Below are positions 1 to 5,246 of a stretch of DNA of 7,350 bases, piece after piece; the first letter of the stretch is position 1; each line of letters starts with the position of its first letter. The translations under genes were made by a program, and so were the position numbers. Where the stretch lies: contig JAFWXB010000344.1 in assembly GCA_017523185.1 (NCBI GenBank), forward strand, positions 1-7,350, read 5' to 3'. The notes beneath the pieces were generated by a model, which was not told where the DNA came from, did not search any database, and saw only the letters and a program-made list of their open reading frames with translations. Source of the DNA: Lachnospiraceae bacterium. GTDB lineage: Bacteria > Bacillota_A > Clostridia > Lachnospirales > Lachnospiraceae.

Positions 1-73
1 CTACTCCTTATAGTTATTTATATGAGTTTATTAATTATAATTTTGTTGTAAGTTATAATTACAATATTTTATA

Positions 74-100
74 ATCATTTTGTTTGTGAGAAAAAATGAT
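74..100 (-). terminator. weak hairpin downstream of the coat gene
   Basis: ATCATTTT (74-81) is complementary to AAAATGAT (93-100), which gives an 8 bp AT-rich stem 37 bases past the stop of the minus-strand coat gene. No clear run of T follows on the minus strand, so termination here is uncertain. A second AT-only dyad (32-40 with 53-61) lies further on. The first 136 bases hold no gene that I can see. Confidence 0.25.
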
Positions 101-136
101 AATTTTTATTTGTGTAACTTACGTTATTTGAAAATA

Positions 137-601
137 TTAATTATTTGTCATACCATTTACAGTTTTGTATTTCCAAAGCATTTCTGCGTGGTTTTGTTCT
201 TCAATTTGGATATCTGCTAATGCTTTACGCACATCACTATTACCAAATACAAAAACATCACTATTGTATTCCGAAGAAACTAATTTTTCTGTACCAATAC
301 AATCTGTTACAAGGAAACAGTCAGCTTTTTTTTCGTCTGATTCATTCATTGCATTATAAGTTGCTTTTGGCTGATAATTACGACCTCTGCTGTCATTGCA
401 ATCACAACATGGAACTTTTCCACTTAAAATCTGTCTTAAAGTTTCATGGTGTTTTTTTTCGTCTTCTGCGATATCACGAAATAAATCGCGAAGTTGTGTA
501 TCGTGTGCTTCTTTGGAATAACGAGTGTATTTTTCAATACAAGACTTTTCTTGTGTCTGTAAATCTTTGATAACGGTTGTTTCTTTATCTGTTAATACCA
601 T
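137..601 (-). CDS. CotF-family spore coat protein (ferritin-like fold)
   Basis: This 154-residue protein resembles the clostridial Coat_F (CotF-like) spore coat family, which has a ferritin-like four-helix bundle and is made in the mother cell during sporulation. The start LTDKE followed by a QEKxCIEKY helix, and the end EEQNHAEMLWKYKTVNGM, are typical of the family. All six positions expected of a di-iron site appear to be kept: E18, E48 and H51 (ExxH), E105, and E135 and H138 (ExxH). Whether family members bind metal is not established here. Between the helix pairs lies a cysteine-rich linker (C65, C66, C68), with further cysteines at 95 and 101. The ATG at 601 is the only plausible start. 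Its nearest purine run, AAGGA, is one base away, while a strong AAAGGAG lies 42 bases upstream behind a hairpin. A rubrerythrin-like enzyme is the main alternative. Confidence 0.85.
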   Translation of the reverse strand: MVLTDKETTVIKDLQTQEKSCIEKYTRYSKEAHDTQLRDLFRDIAEDEKKHHETLRQILSGKVPCCDCNDSRGRNYQPKATYNAMNESDEKKADCFLVTDCIGTEKLVSSEYNSDVFVFGNSDVRKALADIQIEEQNHAEMLWKYKTVNGMTNN

Positions 602-650
602 ATCCTTATTTGCTACAAAACATAGAGTTGTTTTTTGTAGCGTCTCCTTT
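602..650 (-). promoter_or_regulatory. ribosome binding site separated from the start by a hairpin
   Basis: On the minus strand AAAGGAG (650-644) is followed by a perfect 9 bp stem, GCTACAAAA (641-633) with TTTTGTAGC (620-612), closing a 12-base loop. Ten bases then lead to the ATG at 601. Unfolded, the spacer is 42 bases; with the hairpin formed it is 12. A tiny frame, ATG TTT TGT AGC AAA TAA, starts at the end of the loop and stops 4 bases before the real ATG. Control of translation is inferred, not shown. Confidence 0.5.
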
Positions 651-682
651 CTTTCTATTAGCTTTTTTAGAGGAAATTCTTT

Positions 683-711
683 TTGCTATATTGCTATAAT
701 AGTATAAGCAA
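683..711. repeat. tandem TTGCTATA repeat with inverted copy
   Basis: TTGCTATA occurs twice in tandem (683-690 and 691-698). After ATAG comes TATAAGCAA (703-711), a nearly perfect inverted copy with one extra base. The element overlaps the proposed -10 box and start of transcription of the coat gene, so it could be an operator or a transcript-end hairpin. Confidence 0.5.
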
Positions 712-728
712 AAAAAATAGTTTTATGC
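699..728 (-). promoter_or_regulatory. possible sigma-E-type sporulation promoter of the coat gene
   Basis: On the minus strand GCATA (728-724), a 17-base spacer and TATACTAT (706-699) resemble the mother-cell sigma-E pattern (KMATA, then CATACAAT), with 6 of 8 matches in the -10. A sporulation promoter would suit a coat gene. The leader would be about 90 bases. In DNA this AT-rich such matches arise easily, and no convincing sigma-A pair was found instead. Confidence 0.35.
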
Positions 729-832
729 CGAGAAATAAATGGATATAATGTATTTTAAATTTTAGCATATGTAATAAAATAAGAAAATAATAGTGTATTT
801 TAACATGAGTTTAATAAATAAAAAATAAGTAA

Positions 833-884
833 TAAAAAAGTGGCAAGATTTTTATAATAATTTTATTATAAAAATTTTGCCACT
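833..884 (-). terminator. Rho-independent terminator of crt
   Basis: A 22 bp stem pairs 839-860 with 863-884, with a single G-T wobble and only two bases formally left as loop, so the innermost AT pairs must open. On the minus strand the stem ends in GCCACT and is followed by a run of six T. It lies 28 bases past the crt stop. The rest of the 602-912 gap is AT-rich and holds only the coat gene leader and promoter. Confidence 0.85.
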
Positions 885-912
885 ATAAAGATTGTTGAAA
901 TATGTACAAAAA

Positions 913-1716
913 TTAGAAATCTGTTAATTCAGCTTTTCTCTTTTCTAAGAATGCACCCATGCCTTCTTTTTTGTCATGTGTATCATTTACTACACCAAAA
1001 AGATTTGCTTCCATTTCTACTGCGTTTCTAATATCCATGTCATAGCCGTTATTGATTGCAGCTTTTGCGATAGCGTTTGCATAGCTTCCTTTAGAAATGA
1101 TTTTTGCAGCCATTTTCTTAGCTGTGTCAATTAATTCTTCTTTTGCAACTACTTTATTTACTAAGCCAATACGATAAGCTTCATTTGCATCAATATTGTC
1201 ACATGTGAAGATTAATTCTTTTGCACGTCCCATACCGATTAAACGAGCAAGTCTTTGTGTTCCACCAAATCCCGGGATAATTCCAAGACCTGTTTCCGGC
1301 TGTCCGAAAATAGCGTTGTCTGCTGCGATACGGATATCACAAGCCATAGCGATTTCACAACCACCACCAAGTGCAAATCCATTAACTGCTGCGATAGTTA
1401 CCTGACGCATATTTGTTAATTTGAAGAATGGTTCAGATGCTTTGATACCGAATGCTCTAGCCTGTGGAGCTGTAAAGTTTACCATTTCAGAAATATCAGC
1501 ACCAGCTACGAAAGATTTGTATGGGTTGTCTTTTTTGTCAGGTCCACCTGTTAAAATAACAACTTTAACATCATCTCTAGCTTCAATTTCAGATAAGCAT
1601 ACGTTTAATTCATCAAGTGTTTCGCTGTTTAATGCATTTAATGCAGCAGGTCTTGAAATAGCAAGAACTGCGATTTCATCAGCAATTTCTAATTTTAAAT
1701 TTTTAAATTCGCTCAT
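913..1716 (-). CDS. crt: crotonase, short-chain enoyl-CoA hydratase (3-hydroxybutyryl-CoA dehydratase)
   Basis: This 267-residue cytoplasmic enzyme of the crotonase superfamily interconverts 3-hydroxybutyryl-CoA and crotonyl-CoA, a step of clostridial butyrate formation. The CoA and oxyanion-hole segments are VAGADI (residues 70-75) and GFALGGGCE (113-121). Both catalytic glutamates of true hydratases are present: E121 in GGGCE and E141 in QPETGLG. The end, GAFLEKRKAEL, is typical. It is a few residues longer than usual (about 260), mainly through a polar loop GGPDKKDNPYK at 57-67 just before the oxyanion segment. The start has AGGAGG 9 bases upstream. The gene stands alone, with no bcd, etfBA, hbd or thl beside it in the window. 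A broader enoyl-CoA hydratase role is possible. Confidence 0.9.
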   Translation of the reverse strand: MSEFKNLKLEIADEIAVLAISRPAALNALNSETLDELNVCLSEIEARDDVKVVILTGGPDKKDNPYKSFVAGADISEMVNFTAPQARAFGIKASEPFFKLTNMRQVTIAAVNGFALGGGCEIAMACDIRIAADNAIFGQPETGLGIIPGFGGTQRLARLIGMGRAKELIFTCDNIDANEAYRIGLVNKVVAKEELIDTAKKMAAKIISKGSYANAIAKAAINNGYDMDIRNAVEMEANLFGVVNDTHDKKEGMGAFLEKRKAELTDF

Positions 1717-1750
1717 GATAAAAATCCTCCTAAATTGTCGTAAAAAGATA

Positions 1751-1784
1751 TGTTAATGGTAACACTTTGATAAAAAATTGTCAA
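1751..1784 (-). promoter_or_regulatory. crt promoter with overlapping palindrome
   Basis: On the minus strand a perfect -35 TTGACA (1784-1779), a 17-base spacer and TACCAT (1761-1756) preceded by TGT form an extended -10 promoter. The leader would be about 30 bases. A perfect inverted repeat, TGTTA-ATGG-TAACA (1751-1764), sits right over the -10 box, as a repressor operator would. It resembles the Rex site TTGTTAA-N4-TTAACAA, but its half-sites are two bases closer together. Confidence 0.7.
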
Positions 1785-1906
1785 TCTGAACAGAAAGATT
1801 TATTAAATAAATTGCTATGAAAATATTGTTTATAAATAAAATTTTTATCATATTATTAAAAGTATTTTTTCGCCAAATTTTTCAATTAGGTATTTTAGTA
1901 TAAATA

Positions 1907-1915
1907 TGATATAAT
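1907..1915 (+). promoter_or_regulatory. extended -10 promoter of mutY
   Basis: TGATATAAT is a perfect extended -10 element (TG at 1907-1908, TATAAT at 1910-1915). The -35 region near 1887-1892 is poor, as such promoters tolerate. Transcription would begin near 1922. Confidence 0.5.
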
Positions 1916-1921
1916 GAACCT

Positions 1922-2094
1922 TATGTAGCTATTTATTTGCAGAAAGAGTTCTATAAGAAAAAATATATAGAAATAATAATGGATGTAATGTAACATACAT
2001 TGGATAAATTTAATTATAGAATTTAACAATAGATGTATTAGTTTATAGGTAGCATGAATTTAAAAATAATATAGAAAAATAAAGGAATAAATAG
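1922..2094 (+). other. long mutY leader with two small hairpins
   Basis: If the promoter above is right, mutY has a leader of about 170 bases. It holds TTCTATA (1949-1955) facing TATAGAA (1966-1972), and AATGTA-ACA-TACATT (1987-2001). Neither is followed by a T run, and no open frame with a ribosome site precedes mutY. The ribosome site of mutY itself is AAAGGA at 2081-2086. Confidence 0.3.
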
Positions 2095-3552
2095 ATGATA
2101 GACAATTTTGATTTAACACAATTAGTACAACCATTACAAAGTTGGTTTTTAAAAAATAAACGTGTACTTCCTTGGAGAGAGAATCCTTTGCCTTATTATG
2201 TGTGGATATCGGAAATTATGCTTCAACAAACACGCGTAGAGGCGGTAAAGCCATATTTTGATAGATTTATTATAGAACTTCCAACGATAAAAGCATTAGC
2301 AGAGTGTCCGGAAGATAAATTGTTGAAATTATGGGAGGGTCTTGGATATTATAATCGTGTTCGCAATTTAAAAGTGGCAGCAAATCAGATTTTAGAGGAA
2401 TACAATGGAGAACTTCCATCCGATTATAAGGAACTTTTAAAGTTAAAAGGTATTGGAAATTATACAGCAGGTGCGATTGCTTCGATTGCATATGGAAAAA
2501 CTGTTCCGGCAGTAGATGGAAATGTATTGCGCGTGATTTCTCGTGTAACAGCAGATAATAGTGATATTATGAAACAGAGTGTGCGAACACATATGGAAGA
2601 AAAATTATTAGAATTAATGAATCTGTCACAAGTAAAGCAAATGAAAAATTTAGATAGTGCATTAAAAGATAGTGATTTTGAAAAAAAGTCAGAGAATCAA
2701 ATAGATAGTAGTGAGTTAAGTATTCAAGAAACAGATAATTTAAATGATAGAAATAATAAAAATCAAACGAATAGAGTAATTCCTCAAATTTTTAATCAGG
2801 CACTTATGGAACTTGGTGCAATGGTTTGTGTACCAAATGGTGCACCACATTGTGAGGAATGTCCATGGAATGAATTATGTGAAGCGAAAAAACAAAATCG
2901 TATAGGAGAACTTCCTGTAAAGAAAAAAGCAAAAGCTCGCAGAATAGAGGAACGAACAGTTTTAATCATAAAAGATGGTGAACAGCTTGCAATTCATAAA
3001 CGCCCTGCAAAGGGGCTTTTAGCAGGTTTGTATGAGTTGCCAAATGTAGAAGGGTATTTGACAGAAACACAAGTTATTTCCTATTTAAAAGAGCGAGGTT
3101 ATGAACCGATTCGAATAAAAACTCTTTGTGATGCAAAACATATTTTTTCTCATGTAGAATGGCATATGAAAGGATATCTTGTTTTTTTACAAGCAAAAGA
3201 GTATGGAAAGGTACAAGAAGATTTTGGATATAAAGTCAATCAAGCGTTAGATAATAATGATAAAAATGGAATCGAAATAAAAAGAAATAATTTTTCTAGT
3301 GAAATAAACCAAAATCCAAATAATGCTAGTAAGAATGAACAAGATACTTCTTTTAATGAAATTAGTCCAATAATAGATATTAATAAAAGTTGTGAAAAAA
3401 CTAAGAAAAAAGCAAGAAAAAAAGAACAATGGTTGTTTGTTGATGTGGAAGAAACAAAGGAGAAGTATGCAATTCCATCTGCTTTTGTAAAATATGCAGA
3501 GTATTTGAATCTGATATTAGGAAAAGATGCGATAGAAAATAAAAGTGTATAA
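2095..3552 (+). CDS. mutY: MutY, A/G-specific adenine DNA glycosylase
   Basis: MutY removes adenine mispaired with 8-oxoguanine and so prevents G:C to T:A mutation. The helix-hairpin-helix glycosylase domain covers about residues 10-235, with catalytic E40 in SEIMLQQTRV, the hairpin LKGIGNYTAGAI (117-128) and catalytic D141 in VPAVDGNVLRV. The 4Fe-4S loop uses C245, C253, C256 and C262, spaced C-x7-C-x2-C-x5-C. The C-terminal NUDIX-like domain (about 285-470) has the FSH motif at 351-353 that reads 8-oxoguanine. At 485 residues it is longer than the usual 350-390 because of two low-complexity inserts rich in Asn, Lys, Asp and Ser, at about 177-227 and 381-443. Reading frame and key residues are intact, so it is probably functional. 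AAAGGA 8 bases before the ATG supports the start. Three stop codons in different frames cluster at its end. Confidence 0.95.
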   Translation: MIDNFDLTQLVQPLQSWFLKNKRVLPWRENPLPYYVWISEIMLQQTRVEAVKPYFDRFIIELPTIKALAECPEDKLLKLWEGLGYYNRVRNLKVAANQILEEYNGELPSDYKELLKLKGIGNYTAGAIASIAYGKTVPAVDGNVLRVISRVTADNSDIMKQSVRTHMEEKLLELMNLSQVKQMKNLDSALKDSDFEKKSENQIDSSELSIQETDNLNDRNNKNQTNRVIPQIFNQALMELGAMVCVPNGAPHCEECPWNELCEAKKQNRIGELPVKKKAKARRIEERTVLIIKDGEQLAIHKRPAKGLLAGLYELPNVEGYLTETQVISYLKERGYEPIRIKTLCDAKHIFSHVEWHMKGYLVFLQAKEYGKVQEDFGYKVNQALDNNDKNGIEIKRNNFSSEINQNPNNASKNEQDTSFNEISPIIDINKSCEKTKKKARKKEQWLFVDVEETKEKYAIPSAFVKYAEYLNLILGKDAIENKSV

Positions 3553-3560
3553 TAATGAGG

Positions 3561-3590
3561 AAACCGATGCATGTGGCGTGCATCGGTTTT
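3561..3590 (+). terminator. Rho-independent terminator of mutY
   Basis: AAACCGATGCA (3561-3571) pairs perfectly with TGCATCGGTTT (3579-3589) across a 7-base loop, 8 bases past the mutY stop. The T run is only four bases long, so termination may be leaky. Confidence 0.7.
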
Positions 3591-3597
3591 ATGAAAA

Positions 3598-3675
3598 AGA
3601 TTTACTGAGAAAGAAAATCTCTTGCTAGTGGGAGGAACCTCGCAATAAAGCGAGGATATGAAAAAGAAAAAGTAA
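3598..3675. other. hairpin pair with GC-rich CCTCGC stem, function unknown
   Basis: AGATTT (3598-3603) can pair with AAATCT (3615-3620). A perfect GC-rich hairpin follows, CCTCGC (3638-3643) with GCGAGG (3650-3655) around a 6-base loop. It is preceded by GGGAGG (3630-3635) and followed by a five-codon frame ATG AAA AAG AAA AAG TAA (3658-3675). No T run follows on either strand. It stands out from its AT-rich surroundings, but I cannot assign it. Confidence 0.35.
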
Positions 3676-3794
3676 TGTTTTTATATTTATGTTAATAGTA
3701 TAAAATGGAATTGTGAAATTGATATGTTTTGTTTGTGATTATTTTGTAAACAAATTGTGAACGAAAAAATAAACAAAAATTAAGGAAAAATCAA

Positions 3795-3822
3795 TCGACT
3801 ATTTTTGGAAAATGTGTATAAT
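3795..3822 (+). promoter_or_regulatory. candidate promoter of the glycosyltransferase gene
   Basis: A consensus -10 TATAAT (3817-3822) lies 16 bases after TCGACT (3795-3800), which matches the -35 consensus at 4 of 6 positions. Transcription would begin near 3829 and give a leader of about 210 bases. Confidence 0.5.
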
Positions 3823-3828
3823 GTTGTT

Positions 3829-3997
3829 AAGAGTTCTAAAATATAGAAACTATGGTCATATGACTATAAATTAAGAAAGAACATTTATAATATAAAATAT
3901 GATACATTTTATATATAAATTTTATTGGCATAGCCAAGAGTATAAATGGCTTTAGCTATAAGTAATTCAATTATATGGTATTTAGAAATATTATTTG
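3829..3997 (+). other. leader of the glycosyltransferase gene with small dyads
   Basis: The leader holds a dyad at 3851-3868 built around the palindrome GTCATATGAC, and a hairpin TTGGC-ATA-GCCAA (3925-3937). The right half of that hairpin (AGCCA, 3932-3936) can instead pair with TGGCT (3947-3951), and ATAGC (3930-3934) with GCTAT (3955-3959), so two folds compete. No coding frame with a ribosome site is seen. Confidence 0.3.
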
Positions 3998-4043
3998 AAA
4001 GGAGAATAGGGCTGTTCTACTTATATAAAATATAGTAGATGTG
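3998..4043 (+). promoter_or_regulatory. ribosome binding site separated from GTG start by a hairpin
   Basis: The strong AAAGGAG (3998-4004) is 36 bases before the GTG at 4041. Between them TCTACT (4016-4021) pairs with AGTAGA (4034-4039), and ATAT (4023-4026) with ATAT (4030-4033), with one bulged T and an AAA loop. Folding removes 24 bases and leaves a spacer of 12. An in-frame TAA at 4026 rules out a start nearer the purine run. Confidence 0.45.
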
Positions 4044-5075
4044 AAAAGTCTAAAAAAATTTATGAAATTACTTACATTTACAATTCCTTGCTATAATTCA
4101 GAAGCATATATGGAAAAATGTATTGAATCTATTCTTCCGGGTGGTGAAGATATAGAAATTATTATTGTAGATGATGGTTCGAAAGACCGTACAGCAGAGA
4201 TTGCAGATGCATATGCAGAAAAATATCCAACAATTGTGCGTGCTATTCATCAGGAAAATGGTGGACATGGTGAAGCTGTAAATACAGGTATTCGCAATGC
4301 AAAAGGACTGTATTTCAAAGTAGTAGATAGTGATGATTGGGTAGACCCTGATGCATATGTACAGATTTTAGATAAACTTCGAGAACTTGCCGGAAGTGAT
4401 ACAAATTTAGATATGCTTCTTGCAAATTATGTATATGAAAAAGAAGGTGCAAAACATAAAAAAGTAATGCGTCAAGCTGGTTTTCCAAAAGATAAAGTGT
4501 TTACATGGAGTGATATTCGTTACTTTTTAAAAGGACATTACATATTAATGCATTCTGTAATTTATCGTACAAAATTATTACATGAATGTAAATTAGAACT
4601 TCCAAAGCACACATTTTATGTAGATAATATTTATGTATATACACCACTTCCAAAAGTAAAAACAATGTATTACATGGATGTGGATTTTTATCGTTATTTT
4701 ATTGGACGAGCAGACCAATCTGTCAATGAGCAAGTTATGATTCGTCGTATTGACCAACAGATTAAGGTAAATAAAATTATGATTGACCAGTTTGATTTAT
4801 GGAAAATCCAAAATAAAAAATGTCGTAAGTATATGTTTAATTATCTTGAAATTATTACAGTTGTTTCAACTATTATGTGTCTTCGTTCTGAAACAGAGGA
4901 AAATTTACAGAAAAAAAGAGAATTATGGGGTTACATAAAACAAAAAGATATTCGTTTGTTTCATAAATTAAGACGTGGTATTTTAGGAAATGCTATGCAT
5001 CTTCCTGGAAAAGGTGGTCGCAAAATTTCCGTAGCAGCATATAGACTTTCTCAAAAAGTAATTGGATTTAATTAG
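4041..5075 (+). CDS. family 2 glycosyltransferase (GT-A fold)
   Basis: This 344-residue enzyme would transfer a sugar from a nucleotide donor to a growing surface glycan or lipid. Donor and acceptor cannot be told from sequence. The N-terminal GT-A domain opens with LLTFTIPCYNSEAYMEKCIES (residues 10-30), then has the nucleotide-binding VDDGSKDRT (43-51) and the metal-binding DSDDW (96-100). The C-terminal half (about 130-344) is a less conserved acceptor region containing YRYFIGRADQSVNE. I see no membrane segment or signal peptide, so it is probably cytoplasmic or peripheral. The start is uncertain: GTG at 4041 fits the hairpin-shortened ribosome site, while ATG at 4062 gives MKLLTFTIPCYN, a common family start, but has no ribosome site close by. 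No other glycan gene is adjacent in the window. Confidence 0.85.
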   Translation: MKSLKKFMKLLTFTIPCYNSEAYMEKCIESILPGGEDIEIIIVDDGSKDRTAEIADAYAEKYPTIVRAIHQENGGHGEAVNTGIRNAKGLYFKVVDSDDWVDPDAYVQILDKLRELAGSDTNLDMLLANYVYEKEGAKHKKVMRQAGFPKDKVFTWSDIRYFLKGHYILMHSVIYRTKLLHECKLELPKHTFYVDNIYVYTPLPKVKTMYYMDVDFYRYFIGRADQSVNEQVMIRRIDQQIKVNKIMIDQFDLWKIQNKKCRKYMFNYLEIITVVSTIMCLRSETEENLQKKRELWGYIKQKDIRLFHKLRRGILGNAMHLPGKGGRKISVAAYRLSQKVIGFN

Positions 5076-5076
5076 T

Positions 5077-5124
5077 AAAAAATGGGGGATTACAGTCAAG
5101 ATTGACAATAATCCCTCATTTTTT
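5077..5124. terminator. bidirectional terminator between glycosyltransferase and pncB
   Basis: A 16 bp stem pairs 5077-5092 with 5109-5124, with one G-T wobble, and an inner GTCA-AGAT-TGAC hairpin (5095-5106) extends it. The stem starts with six A and ends with six T, so either strand carries a T run. It lies one base past the glycosyltransferase stop and 122 bases past the pncB stop, and so can end both convergent transcripts. The rest of 5125-5246 is AT-rich with nothing else evident. Confidence 0.85.
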
Positions 5125-5246
5125 ATCTTAATCAATATAAGTCCATAATTGTAGTTTTTATAAAAAATGATATATGAATAGCTAAAAATTTTTATACAAA
5201 TATTTTTTATTAAGAAAGAATATGTATTTTATTCGTTAAACTTACA

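Noticed and set aside
145..570. 141-codon open frame on the plus strand.
   Set aside because: It lies entirely opposite the CotF-like gene, has no ribosome site, and its Leu/Phe/His-rich product resembles no family. It is an antisense shadow.
749..803. Direct repeat TGTATTTTAA at 749-758 and 794-803.
   Set aside because: It is a short, AT-only repeat in very AT-rich DNA, so it is expected by chance and shows no further structure.
1421..1756. 111-codon plus-strand frame opposite crt.
   Set aside because: It is the antisense of a clear crotonase gene, with no recognisable domain.
3240..3572. 110-codon minus-strand frame with hydrophobic, membrane-like product.
   Set aside because: It is opposite the Asn/Lys-rich insert of mutY, where antisense codons read as Phe/Leu/Ile automatically. 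It has no ribosome site, and a terminator falls inside its start region.
3627..3643. Resemblance of TGGGAGGAACCTCG to the T-box sequence AGGGTGGAACCGCG (11 of 14 matches).
   Set aside because: The tRNA-binding UGG is changed to AGG, the closing CCCT partner is absent, only about 40 bases lie between it and the mutY terminator so no specifier stem fits, and no aminoacyl-tRNA or amino acid gene follows directly.
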